Shown here one piece after another: positions 7,416 through 15,329 of a stretch of 64,000 nucleotides of DNA. The notes under the pieces were generated by a model. That model did not search any database. It saw only the letters and a list, made by a program, of their open reading frames with translations, and had not been told where the DNA came from. The DNA comes from Prochlorococcus sp. AG-388-E21 (lineage in GTDB: Bacteria > Cyanobacteriota > Cyanobacteriia > PCC-6307 > Cyanobiaceae), in NCBI GenBank assembly GCA_003279855.1, contig QCGO01000007.1:1-64000 (forward strand). Direction: 5' to 3'. Made by a program: the position numbers and the translations under genes. The number at the start of each line of letters is the position of its first letter. Within the stretch, counting starts at the first letter, position 1.

Positions 7416-8588
7416 TTAAAGGCTTTTTAAACCTTCTTTAGAGAAAAATTTGATTATAAATAATGATATAGTTGCAGCTAAATAACCAGAAATGTTTAGA
7501 AATGGAGGAAGTATTAAAGGAAGAATGATAATGATTTTAAGGGAAGGTTTGACTTTGTCATAACTAAATATAAAAAGAGGCACATACCAAAATAAACCCA
7601 TAATCCATGAAATTGGATTAACGATATTAATCCAATTCATTATTGTGAAGAAACATAATGTAATTGAATATTTTGAATACTTAAAAAGACAAATCAAAGA
7701 TCCAATAGTACCAATAATTCCACTTAGTATTAAGTTATTTGATAATAAAGGATTAGCAAAGCCAAAAACGAAAAAATGTGAATGGAATAAATTTCTTGCA
7801 TCAGATGTTCTTACCATCATTGAATCTTTTATTATGCCTATATTATTTGGTAGCTCCTTTAAATCACCCATTGGGATCTCATTCCAAGGAATTGTTATTC
7901 TTTCAATAAAAGAAAGTCTCCATTCTATTGGACATAGAATAAGATTCAAAAAATATAATATTAATAAAGAAATTATTAGATATGTAAAAAATTTTATTCT
8001 TTGTTTGCTTTGAATAAAAGTAATTGCCAATAGCAAAGGAAATACTTTTATAAAACCTAATATTGCGATAGTACTTGAACTTAGTAAAAGAGCCCCTTTT
8101 TTATAAAAATAAAAAGATAATAATGCTATGCAAACTATAATGATTTCAACTTGTCCTCTTGAGATTGTTGCCAGAACAGGAAAACTTATTCCAACTATCA
8201 TCAAAGAATTGGGATTAATATAAAAAAGACGCTTTTTTATAATAAAAAAAGTTGATAATGTGATAAATGAAAGAGAAATAAAATTAAAGAGGTTTTTTGA
8301 AAATTCATATGGAAATATTGCAAACGGCGCAAATAAATAAGATGCTATTGGTGGATATTTCCAACCTGAAAATTTAGAAAGCTCAGAATTAACTGGACCA
8401 TAGAAATCAATATTTAATGAAATATGATTTAGATAGGGGTTAAGATTATTGAGGACTGATTTGCCAGCTAAATAGAAAGCTCTATAGTCGATAGCGTATG
8501 TTTCATTGCTTATATAAAAAATAAGAAAAATTGGACTTAGAGAAATAATATATTTATTCCATTTAATTTTTTTTTCAATTTTGTTCAT
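7416..8588 (-). CDS. GT87-family polyprenyl-phosphate-sugar glycosyltransferase
   Basis: This 390-residue polytopic membrane protein has about ten hydrophobic segments. An early DYRAFYLAG segment (Asp in the first extracytoplasmic loop) and the later YPPIASYLFAPFAIFPY motif are typical of GT-C enzymes of family 87 (DUF2029), which move mannose-type sugars from polyprenyl phosphate to lipid or glycan acceptors. It is divergent from the GT2-GtrA gene at 8657 with a 68-base gap. This suggests a donor-maker/user pair in envelope glycosylation. Family membership is inferred from motifs; the substrate is unknown. Confidence 0.75.
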   Translation of the reverse strand: MNKIEKKIKWNKYIISLSPIFLIFYISNETYAIDYRAFYLAGKSVLNNLNPYLNHISLNIDFYGPVNSELSKFSGWKYPPIASYLFAPFAIFPYEFSKNLFNFISLSFITLSTFFIIKKRLFYINPNSLMIVGISFPVLATISRGQVEIIIVCIALLSFYFYKKGALLLSSSTIAILGFIKVFPLLLAITFIQSKQRIKFFTYLIISLLILYFLNLILCPIEWRLSFIERITIPWNEIPMGDLKELPNNIGIIKDSMMVRTSDARNLFHSHFFVFGFANPLLSNNLILSGIIGTIGSLICLFKYSKYSITLCFFTIMNWINIVNPISWIMGLFWYVPLFIFSYDKVKPSLKIIIILPLILPPFLNISGYLAATISLFIIKFFSKEGLKSL

Positions 8589-8656
8589 TCAAACTTTCTT
8601 CCCTTACATATGGGTTTTGATTACTATATAGTAATTCAGTTGCACAGTTCAAAATA

Positions 8657-9748
8657 ATGATATCTATAGTTATTCCTACCTTTAATGAAGTAAAAAATAT
8701 AATACCTCTTTTAAAAACTTTAATTAATATAGTAACTGATTTTGATTATGAGATAATTGTTGTTGATGATGATTCCCCTGATGGTACATCTCAAGAAATA
8801 GATAAATTTATGAAGGATAATAAAAAAGTAAAATTAATAACAAGGGTTGGAAGGTCAGGATTATCTAGCGCTATTAAAGAGGGTTTAATATTTGCACAAG
8901 GAAAATATTTATTAGTTTTAGATGGAGATGGTCAGCACGACCCCAACTTTGTTCTAAATATGATTAAAAGAATTAAAAAAAATAAAGTTGCGATCGTTAT
9001 TGGAAGTAGATTTCTCAATTCTTCCAGGCTTGAGGGATTATCTAAAAAAAGGAGTTTAGGATCAAAAATTGCCAATAAAATTGCAGGTGCGTCATTATCT
9101 AATAATTATTCAAATCTAACTGACCACTTAAGTGGGTGTTTTTGTCTTAATAAGGAAATGACTAAAAATTTAATAAGAAAAATTGAAATAAATGGATTTA
9201 AATTTTTATATGAACTTCTTTCTTTAAGTAAAGGAAAACTTATAGTAGAAGAAGTCCCATTAATTTTTAAAGAAAGAAGATATGGAAATTCAAAATTAGA
9301 CTTGGCTATAGTGTGGGACTTTTTTATTTCGATTTTACATAGTTTTACTTTGAGAGTTATTCCAAGAAGAGCTATAAGTTTTGGATTAGTTGGATTTACA
9401 GGTATTTTTGTTCAACTTTTTATAACTTCATTTTTAACAAGAATTCTTTTAATAGAATTTTATGACGCATTACCTTTTGCTATAATATGTGCGGCCACCT
9501 CGAATTTTTTTATTAATAATCAAGTCACTTTTCGTTCAAATAGATTAATTAAATTAGCATTATTAATTGGTTTTTTTAAGTTTCTTTTAGTCGCATCATT
9601 ACCTATTATTGCAAATATAGGCATAACTACAGCTTTTTATAAATATACTTCTGCTGATACATTTATCGCACAGATTGCAGGAATAGTTATCGTCTATGCT
9701 TGGAATTATTTAGCTAGCAGTTCATTTGTTTGGAATAAATCAAATTAA
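8657..9748 (+). CDS. Polyprenyl-phosphate sugar transferase (GT2) fused to a GtrA domain
   Basis: The N-terminal 235 residues are a GT-A family 2 domain: IPTFNEVKN near the start, VVDDDSPDGTS at about 36-46, and DGDGQHDP at about 95 carrying the DxD-type metal site. The pattern is that of dolichol/polyprenyl-phosphate mannosyltransferases. Residues about 245-360 form four membrane helices of the GtrA type, thought to flip or anchor the lipid-linked sugar. The product would feed the divergent GT87 enzyme. The LptF/G-like permease gene begins 13 bases downstream. Confidence 0.85.
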   Translation: MISIVIPTFNEVKNIIPLLKTLINIVTDFDYEIIVVDDDSPDGTSQEIDKFMKDNKKVKLITRVGRSGLSSAIKEGLIFAQGKYLLVLDGDGQHDPNFVLNMIKRIKKNKVAIVIGSRFLNSSRLEGLSKKRSLGSKIANKIAGASLSNNYSNLTDHLSGCFCLNKEMTKNLIRKIEINGFKFLYELLSLSKGKLIVEEVPLIFKERRYGNSKLDLAIVWDFFISILHSFTLRVIPRRAISFGLVGFTGIFVQLFITSFLTRILLIEFYDALPFAIICAATSNFFINNQVTFRSNRLIKLALLIGFFKFLLVASLPIIANIGITTAFYKYTSADTFIAQIAGIVIVYAWNYLASSSFVWNKSN

Positions 9749-9761
9749 ATTTTTTTATTAA

Positions 9762-10958
9762 ATGAATTTTCAAATTATGTTTTTAAAAATAACTAGTATT
9801 TCCACTAGGAAATTAACAAATAATATCCCTCTTATTGATCGTTGGCTGCTTGGTCAATTGCTGCCTCCAATGTTGTTTGCAATTGGAGCTTTTACAGCAG
9901 TAAGTTTAAGTGTTGGAATTATGTTTGATTTAGTTAGGAAAATAGTTGAATTTGGGTTGCCATTCCAAGTCGCTTTAAAAGTTCTTATTTTAAAACTTCC
10001 TGGTTTTCTTGTTTTATCATTTCCAATGTCGATGCTTTTAGCTACTTTGCTGGCATATGGAAAGTTATCCTCGAATTCAGAGTTATTAGCTTTAAAAAGT
10101 CTAGGAGTTGCGAATAGAAGAATTATTTTTCCTGCGGTACTTCTTTCAATATTTATGACATTGTTAACCTTTACTTTTAATGACAGTCTGGTCCCTATGT
10201 CAAATCGAGTTGCAGAAAATACAATGCGAACCTCTTTAGGAAAAGCTATTAGTAGTGAAGAGGGAAAACATATAATGTTTTCTAGATATGGATCACAACT
10301 TGATAAATCTAATAAAGTCTCTGATTCAAATGAAAATTTAACTCATATTTTCTATGCCAAATATTTTCGAAATAATTTTATGGAAGAGGTTACATTAATT
10401 GACTTCTCAAGAATTGGCATGGAACAAATCCTTAAGGCAGAAAAAGGGGAATTTGATCAAAATAAAAACTTATGGATTTTTTATGATGGTCGATTAACAA
10501 TTACTCAGGATAGTGGAGATATTAGTTTTATTAATTTCAATGAATATAAATATCCTCTTGGAGAAGGGCCAAGGGAATTAGCAAAAGTACCATCCGACGC
10601 GAATGATATGACGGTAAGACAAGCAATTAAAGCTGAATCTCTTTACAGACAAGCAGGAAATAATAAAGAAGCTAGAAGAATGAGAGTAAGAATACAGGAA
10701 AAGTTTACTCTCCCGGCAGCATGTATAGTTTTTGGTTTAATTGGAAGTAGCTTTGGAGTTAGATCAATTTCAAGATCATCTAAAAGTCAGGGATTTGGCT
10801 TAAGTGTTTTAATGATATTTGGTTATTATCTTTTATCTTTCTTTTCAAGCTCCCTTGGCGTTAAGGGGATTTTCAATCCTGTATTAGCTGCTTGGGCACC
10901 TGTATTTTTATCTATAAATCTCTCTATGTTTTTACTTAGCAAGGCAAGTAAGATTTAA
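9762..10958 (+). CDS. LptF/LptG-family permease (YjgP/YjgQ)
   Basis: This 398-residue protein has membrane helices in the first 115 residues, a soluble beta-jellyroll-like central part (about 150-290) and a final membrane bundle (about 315-395). The early segment IDRWLLGQLLPPMLFAIGAF matches the start of LptF/G proteins. These form the membrane part of the ABC machine that extracts lipopolysaccharide and feeds it to the periplasmic bridge. Only one such gene is seen here. It follows the GT2-GtrA gene by 13 bases and may be co-transcribed. Which paralogue (F or G) it is cannot be decided. Confidence 0.85.
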   Translation: MNFQIMFLKITSISTRKLTNNIPLIDRWLLGQLLPPMLFAIGAFTAVSLSVGIMFDLVRKIVEFGLPFQVALKVLILKLPGFLVLSFPMSMLLATLLAYGKLSSNSELLALKSLGVANRRIIFPAVLLSIFMTLLTFTFNDSLVPMSNRVAENTMRTSLGKAISSEEGKHIMFSRYGSQLDKSNKVSDSNENLTHIFYAKYFRNNFMEEVTLIDFSRIGMEQILKAEKGEFDQNKNLWIFYDGRLTITQDSGDISFINFNEYKYPLGEGPRELAKVPSDANDMTVRQAIKAESLYRQAGNNKEARRMRVRIQEKFTLPAACIVFGLIGSSFGVRSISRSSKSQGFGLSVLMIFGYYLLSFFSSSLGVKGIFNPVLAAWAPVFLSINLSMFLLSKASKI

Positions 10959-11030
10959 TATTTAAAAGATAAAAACTTTGGCTATTGCAATTAATTTTGA
11001 TATTTGTTTTATTAAATAAAAAAAGAAGTA

Positions 11031-11150
11031 ATGACTTCCAAAACATTAGCAAGAAATTGCAATTGTATTCATTGCAAACAAAAATTGGAACAAATAAATC
11101 GTTCAAAAGTTTATTGGGATAAGTTAATTATTAGTAAATTGAATGCTTAA
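11031..11150 (+). CDS. Small Cys-rich protein (39 aa), possible zinc-binding
   Basis: The product begins MTSKTLARNCNCIHCKQKLE: three Cys in a CxCxxC arrangement, which with a neighbouring His could bind a metal or form a partial zinc ribbon. The rest is basic and helical. Start and stop are clean and a purine-rich AAGAAG lies just upstream of the ATG. No family is recognised. Confidence 0.5.
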   Translation: MTSKTLARNCNCIHCKQKLEQINRSKVYWDKLIISKLNA

Positions 11151-11266
11151 ATATTTCTTTGTGATTGGATTTCCATAAAATAAGGAAACATATTAAATAA
11201 AAAATACAAAAATAATTACAGCAATATTCAATATCAAGCTTAAATTTTTGGAGTTTAGATTCGTTT

Positions 11267-11368
11267 TTATCGAGCTTTTTTATTATTGCGGTAGATTTTG
11301 TTCTCTCGATTAAATAGCCATAAAATAGCAATTATACAAAAAGGAATAAGAATGAAATCTAAGGACAT
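11267..11368 (-). CDS. Putative single-span membrane peptide (33 aa)
   Basis: ATG at 11368 begins MSLDFILIPFCIIAILWLFN followed by a basic tail ending NNKKAR. The helix-plus-basic-tail layout matches the other micro-proteins of this window. A longer minus-strand frame (11131-11331) overlaps it in another phase but looks less protein-like, so I prefer this reading. No clear ribosome-binding site is seen. Confidence 0.4.
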   Translation of the reverse strand: MSLDFILIPFCIIAILWLFNRENKIYRNNKKAR

Positions 11369-11817
11369 ATTGAATTTAATCTATATCCTTTTTTAGCAAA
11401 GTTATTTTATCTTGACAGTAAAGTTTCAAAAATAAACTCTGATGCATAAGTTCTTATTCAACAACTTTTTCTTAAGTGCGAATCAATGCCTTATATAAAT
11501 TTTTTTATTTCAAATTAAAAACTGTTGATTCATTATTTTACAAACTGATACTATTTGCAAAAAATTAAAAAGAGCTTGCTCGCATCCCTACTAGCAAGCT
11601 CTCATGACGATTAAGTTAAATTCAGATTGACTTGAGCTTAACCAGCTAAGCACTTCCTAAATGCTTATTAATATTATAGTAAGTAAAATTACTTACTGTG
11701 AGTATAAATACTTAAATTGGGCTATGCTTGATTTAGCTGGCTAATCTATTTTATTCAAAAGAAATTTTAAACTCAATCTAATAATGCTTGTTAAAGACTT
11801 TGAATTTAAATAACGAC
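11369..11817. other. Non-coding stretch with hairpin and palindrome
   Basis: No gene is evident in these 449 bases. The stretch carries the leftward hairpin at 11571-11602 with its GTCATGAGA leader (11600-11608) and the palindrome GAGTATAAATACTT at 11700-11713. Together these suggest a short leftward RNA starting near 11700 and ending in the hairpin. Confidence 0.45.
11561..11602 (-). terminator. Hairpin terminator with conserved TAGTAGGGAT loop, copy A
   Basis: On the minus strand AGAGCTTGCT pairs perfectly with AGCAAGCTCT around a 12-base loop (AGTAGGGATGCG) and is followed by TTTTTAATTTTTT. No coding frame lies directly upstream, so it may end a small RNA. Its loop matches the plus-strand hairpin at 13882-13919. 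Confidence 0.7.
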
Positions 11818-11928
11818 CTAAAGATATTGACTGAAATCTTTATTTGTTAACTGATTAATAACTTTATCCAACCATTCGGTATTGGTTTCAGTTTTTTTTA
11901 TCTTGGGATTTTTCTTTCTTGTATGCAT
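11818..11928 (-). CDS. Hypothetical small protein (36 aa)
   Basis: ATG at 11928 is preceded by TGAGGAAAATTT, a good ribosome-binding site. The product begins MHTRKKNPKIKKTETNTEWL and ends NKDFSQYL: a basic N-terminus and a short amphipathic helix. No membrane helix and no named family. The good ribosome site supports translation. Confidence 0.5.
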   Translation of the reverse strand: MHTRKKNPKIKKTETNTEWLDKVINQLTNKDFSQYL

Positions 11929-12021
11929 AAATTTTCCTCAAATAAAAATTAAATTTAATTTAGAATAAATCAATTAAAAATCAACCTGCAAAATTTACAA
12001 GTTTACGTATAAAAGTTAATT

Positions 12022-12171
12022 TTAGTCGCAATAGAAAAGGCATTCTTTTTTAGAGGGATGCTCTTTGCACTCTTCAGCCCAATAGTCTTTGTTAGGTAAA
12101 AATGGTGATAAATCAGCCTTCAAAGAAATTTTATTTTTTGGAAGAATTTTGAAAGTGTCATTTAATGCCAT
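12022..12171 (-). CDS. Hypothetical small Cys-containing protein (49 aa)
   Basis: The start was placed at the ATG at 12171 because AAGGAGG lies eight bases upstream, although the frame extends further. The product begins MALNDTFKILPKNKISLKAD and ends with three Cys residues (one in EECKEH, two in KKECLFYCD), which could bind a metal or form a disulfide. It lies 19 bases downstream of the 33-codon membrane-peptide gene, probably in one operon. No family is recognised. Confidence 0.65.
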   Translation of the reverse strand: MALNDTFKILPKNKISLKADLSPFLPNKDYWAEECKEHPSKKECLFYCD

Positions 12172-12190
12172 GATTAAAAACCTCCTTCTT

Positions 12191-12292
12191 TTAATATTGT
12201 TGTTTGTAATCTTTCTTAGTTTGAGTAAGTCTAGCTCCAAGATAGGTTAATAAAATTAGCCAGAATAGAATCTCCAATCCGAGGTTGGTCAT
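12191..12292 (-). CDS. Single-span membrane peptide (33 aa)
   Basis: ATG at 12292 is preceded by TTGGAGGCAAATCAG, a strong ribosome-binding site. The product begins MTNLGLEILFWLILLTYLGA, one membrane helix, followed by a charged tail ending KKDYKQQY. It is the upstream partner of the 49-codon gene at 12022. The size and layout are those of small photosystem or cytochrome-complex subunits, but the sequence matches none I know. Confidence 0.6.
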   Translation of the reverse strand: MTNLGLEILFWLILLTYLGARLTQTKKDYKQQY

Positions 12293-12399
12293 CTGATTTG
12301 CCTCCAATTATTTGATTTGACTTTAATATGATTTTTATTATTCCGATAGAGTTTTTATACTGATTAAAGGTCCATTTTATTGAAGTTTATACCTGTTTT

Positions 12400-12513
12400 T
12401 TATATCCCGTCTTGATCTTCACCGAAAGGATTATATTTAATATCCCAAATTAAGACTACTGCAGTTGATAAAATTAGTAAGGCAAAAATTACTTGAGGCG
12501 GAGGGTAAATCAT
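12400..12513 (-). CDS. Single-span membrane peptide with acidic DQDG tail (37 aa)
   Basis: The product begins MIYPPPQVIFALLILSTAVV, one helix, and ends GEDQDGI. The acidic tail recalls the DDQDGG of the small proteins at 26433 and 27764. Its start lies two bases from the stop of the gene at 12515-12634, so the two are almost certainly translated together. No family is recognised. Confidence 0.55.
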   Translation of the reverse strand: MIYPPPQVIFALLILSTAVVLIWDIKYNPFGEDQDGI

Positions 12514-12514
12514 T

Positions 12515-12634
12515 TCATCGATTCATCATATAAGCAATAAAACCAGAGAAGGTAAGAAGCTTAAAAATAATAAAAAATGGCATGATATTCTCAGCTTTTA
12601 AACCAAAAGGTAAATATTTATTAATAGCGTTCAT
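12515..12634 (-). CDS. Single-span membrane peptide (39 aa)
   Basis: ATG at 12634 begins MNAINKYLPFGLKAENIMPF followed by a hydrophobic helix ending FIAYMMNR. It is the first gene of a two-gene unit with the DQDG-tailed peptide one base downstream. No family is recognised. Confidence 0.55.
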   Translation of the reverse strand: MNAINKYLPFGLKAENIMPFFIIFKLLTFSGFIAYMMNR

Positions 12635-12812
12635 TTTTCATAATTATTTAAATAATACTAACTAATTTTTTTAATAATAGAAAATGAGTCTATATTCTAA
12701 TTTTCTTCATTCGTATAATTTAAGGAGTATATAGGTTATGAAGTTAATTAAATAACATGAAAAAACCAGATTGAATACATCAATCTGGTTTGTAAATTTA
12801 TTTTGAAAAGAC

Positions 12813-12953
12813 TTAGATAAATCCAGGAATAATTTGACCTGTGGTTAAATAAGCTCCAATTAATGCAACAAACCCCATCATGGCAAATCTGCCATTTAGC
12901 TTTTCTGCAACGATTTTTTCTTTTTCAACTAATTTTGTTTCGTTGTTCTTCAT
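12813..12953 (-). CDS. hli: High-light-inducible protein (46 aa)
   Basis: The start at the ATG at 12953 gives MKNNETKLVEKEKIVAEKLN, then the HLIP core NGRFAMMGFVALIGAYLTTG with conserved Glu, Asn, Arg chlorophyll ligands, and the ending IIPGFI. The ATG overlaps the stop of the upstream HLIP gene (TAATG). It acts in thylakoid photoprotection with its partner. Confidence 0.9.
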   Translation of the reverse strand: MKNNETKLVEKEKIVAEKLNGRFAMMGFVALIGAYLTTGQIIPGFI

Positions 12954-13060
12954 TAGAACCAACCAGGAATGATTTGTCCAGTTGTTACGTAAGCACCTAC
13001 AGCTGCTACGAAACCTAACATTGCTGCCCAACCATTAAAACGTTCTGCTTCAGGAGTCAT
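12953..13060 (-). CDS. hli: High-light-inducible protein (35 aa)
   Basis: The ATG at 13060 gives MTPEAERFNGWAAMLGFVAA, the HLIP core in nearly minimal form, ending TTGQIIPGWF. In the position usually held by the Arg of ExxNxR there is Trp (NGW), as in some short Prochlorococcus HLIPs. It is the first gene of an overlapping two-HLIP unit, which suggests the two proteins are made in a fixed ratio and could form a heterodimer. Confidence 0.9.
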   Translation of the reverse strand: MTPEAERFNGWAAMLGFVAAVGAYVTTGQIIPGWF

Positions 13061-13226
13061 TTTTTTTAAAATAATTTATATTAATTAATATAACATATAT
13101 ATTTATTTTTGTAAATAAATAGACCTAATTGATCGAATTTTGGATTATTGAGCTACATTTCTGTTACATTAATGTCTTAGCTGTTTCAAAGGCTCTATAT
13201 CTTGACCAAGGGTTGCGACGCTCCTT

Positions 13227-13361
13227 TTAAAATTTAGACTTCTCATCAAATTTAGTTTGAAGTTTTGCCGCCCTATGCAATAAACCTACCGCTTCTTTTC
13301 TTCCAGTTGCGATGGATGCCAGATGCAATAGATCTGCATACTTTTTGTTTAATTTTTTCAT
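13227..13361 (-). CDS. Hypothetical small helical protein (44 aa)
   Basis: The product begins MKKLNKKYADLLHLASIATG and continues RKEAVGLLHRAAKLQ, a basic, amphipathic two-helix pattern. There is no membrane segment. The repeated basic/Leu pattern suggests a small nucleic-acid- or protein-binding helical hairpin, but no family is recognised. Confidence 0.55.
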   Translation of the reverse strand: MKKLNKKYADLLHLASIATGRKEAVGLLHRAAKLQTKFDEKSKF

Positions 13362-14132
13362 TTAATTTGTAATATTATAAATTCAGGATTGATAAGGAAA
13401 ATAAGTATTTATACTTAATCAAACAATAGATTAAAGCACTTATGTTTCTGAAAGTTTGACTCTTGCAATTGGTATTCTTATAAGAAATTCTTTAGCTTAG
13501 TCAATATTAATTAATCTTATCTCTGCCTGAGATAACCCTATAATACCATTAATCCACTAATAACTGTGATTTTAGTTAGCGTTAGTATATTCATAGTCAA
13601 AATTTAATAGATCTCTTAGGTTCTAATACATTGAAAAAATTCTTCTAATTATTATTTAATATACAAACCAATCTACTTAAAAATTTAAAGAACACGGATA
13701 GCAGTTCAAATAAGGATAGATCAACATAAACATGATTATGTTTAAGGAGTCTTTCTTATTATCCTTTTTTCATTTTTTTTAGTAACCAAATTCTTGCACT
13801 TTATTATTTATAAAATAATTTTGAGCAGATTTTTTATTAAGATCAAATCCTCATTTAATATATATTTTAACTAATATTATTAAAAGAGTTAGCTAGTAGG
13901 GATACAGGCTAACTCTTTTTTATTTAAAAAAATTTTTTAAGAAATAGAAACCTCCCAAAATGCAAAAGAAGAATATCTTTTTATCTAATATTCTTTTTTT
14001 AGATCGCTTTAATAATTAATTTAAAAGTATTTTAATTTTTTTATACAAATTTAAATTCTTGAATATTTAGATTAAATACTCTTTTTATTTAAGAAAATAA
14101 TTGCTATTAATAAATTAATTAAAAAAATAGTT
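13362..14132. other. Long non-coding stretch with hairpin and palindrome
   Basis: This stretch of 771 bases has no convincing gene. It holds the palindrome AAGTATTTATACTT at 13403-13416, an 18-codon hydrophobic minus-strand frame at 13538-13594, and an inverted repeat around AAACATGATTATGTTT near 13728-13743. It also holds the plus-strand hairpin at 13882-13919. It is the largest gene-free stretch of the window and a good place to look for small RNAs. Confidence 0.5.
13882..13925 (+). terminator. Hairpin terminator with conserved TAGTAGGGAT loop, copy B
   Basis: AAAAGAGTTAGC (13882-13893) pairs over 12 bases with GCTAACTCTTTT (13908-13919) around the loop TAGTAGGGATACAG, followed by more T. 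No gene lies upstream for over 500 bases on this strand, so it probably ends a non-coding RNA. Its loop shares ten consecutive bases with copy A. Confidence 0.75.
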
Positions 14133-14297
14133 ATGTCATTTACTACTTACTATATGCATTTGATTTTTTCTAGCGTTCCGTCCTTATTCACTTCTGAATT
14201 GATACTTTATATTTTACCAGTTTTAACTGTTTCAATATTGTTCTTTAGCTTCAAAATAATGTTTTATAATGCTCCAAAATTGAGAAGAGCTAAATAA
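14133..14297 (+). CDS. Small membrane protein (54 aa)
   Basis: The product begins MSFTTYYMHLIFSSVPSLFT, with hydrophobic stretches at about 8-18 and 22-44 and a basic tail ending APKLRRAK. One or two membrane helices are likely. It ends eight bases before the TTG of the DUF938 methyltransferase gene, so the two may be co-transcribed. No family is recognised. Confidence 0.55.
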   Translation: MSFTTYYMHLIFSSVPSLFTSELILYILPVLTVSILFFSFKIMFYNAPKLRRAK

Positions 14298-14305
14298 AAA
14301 CTATT

Positions 14306-14929
14306 TTGGATAATAGACTTTTCTTTCCTGCAACTGAGAGAAATAAAGATTCTATAGCAGAAGTATTATCAAGAATTCTTCTAAAAAGAGGTTATATTTT
14401 AGAAATTGGTAGCGGTAGTGGAGAGCATGCAATTAAATTTCAAAAATGCTTCCCCGAATTCACTTGGCAATCAAGTGATCCGGAACTAGTTCATAGAAAG
14501 AGTATTAGTTCTTGGATTGAGCATGAAGAATTAAATTTTCAAATGCCTCAACCTTTAGATATTGATGTGGAGAAAATTCCTTGGGAAATACCATCTGAAT
14601 TACAGAATTCTATTCAAGGAATAATATCTATCAATATGATTCATATAGCATCCTGGAAATGTACAAAATCACTGTTTAAAGAATCTGGTAATTTATTAAA
14701 AAATGGACAATTTTTGATGTTATATGGGCCATTTAAAATTGGTGGTAAGCACATTTGTAAAAGCAATGAATTATTTGATATTTCCTTAAAAATGCAAAAC
14801 GAATCTTGGGGTGTTAGAGATTTAGGAGAAGTTAGTGAAGAAGCTAACAAAAATGATTTTATTGAAGAGGAGCTTATTCGTATGCCTGCTAATAACTTTT
14901 CGGTAATTTACAGGAAAGGATCTTTATAA
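14306..14929 (+). CDS. DUF938 S-adenosylmethionine-dependent methyltransferase
   Basis: The TTG at 14306 was chosen because it gives MDNRLFFPATERNKDSIAEV, matching the usual DUF938 start (xDxRLFxPxxERNxxxI). Motif I of the methyltransferase fold, LEIGSGSGEHAIKF, is at about 31-44. The segment NMIHIASW at about 111-118 and LYGPFKIGG near 145 are family hallmarks. The protein has 207 residues, usual for the family. The methyl acceptor is unknown. Confidence 0.85.
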   Translation: MDNRLFFPATERNKDSIAEVLSRILLKRGYILEIGSGSGEHAIKFQKCFPEFTWQSSDPELVHRKSISSWIEHEELNFQMPQPLDIDVEKIPWEIPSELQNSIQGIISINMIHIASWKCTKSLFKESGNLLKNGQFLMLYGPFKIGGKHICKSNELFDISLKMQNESWGVRDLGEVSEEANKNDFIEEELIRMPANNFSVIYRKGSL

Positions 14930-15052
14930 AGGAATTATGAATAATTTTTTTCTGTAAAATTTTTATAAATTAAAAATTCATGAATTCAAATTACACAATT
15001 TATTAATTTATATAATTATTTTTCAACAGTTTTAATATCTTTTAAAAAGAAA

Positions 15053-15241
15053 TTACATTGATAACTGTCTGCTCCATTCTTTATGCTTCGCATCTAAGTC
15101 TGATACTTTATCTCCTAGACTTAATTGCTTTTCTAATAATTGCACTTTGGTAAGTGTTACTTCCTCGGAATAAAACTTGATTGGTTGCTTACCGTGTAGG
15201 TTGTCTCCGCTCATAACTACAAAAATAGAATCAATTTCCAA
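15053..15241 (-). CDS. Hypothetical small protein (62 aa)
   Basis: This soluble 62-residue protein begins MEIDSIFVVMSGDNLHGKQP, followed by KFYSEEVTLTKVQLLEKQLS. A strand is followed by a long amphipathic helix. No family is recognised; the composition is that of a genuine conserved gene. It is separate from the desaturase upstream on the same strand (88-base gap). Confidence 0.6.
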   Translation of the reverse strand: MEIDSIFVVMSGDNLHGKQPIKFYSEEVTLTKVQLLEKQLSLGDKVSDLDAKHKEWSRQLSM

Positions 15242-15329
15242 TTAAGTATTTAAGATAAAAAAGACTTAATTTCTAATTCTTTTATATTATTTTCAGATTT
15301 GCGTAAATTAATGTGATATTAGGTTAGTT

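Noticed and set aside
11131-11331. Minus-strand frame of 66 codons
   Set aside because: It overlaps two smaller frames with more protein-like layout, has Cys/Tyr/Ile-rich low-information composition and no ribosome site, and its hydrophobic run arises from AT-rich DNA.
13538-13594. Eighteen-codon hydrophobic minus-strand frame
   Set aside because: Too short, no ribosome site, and interrupted relative to a possible longer frame; recorded only in the gap entry.
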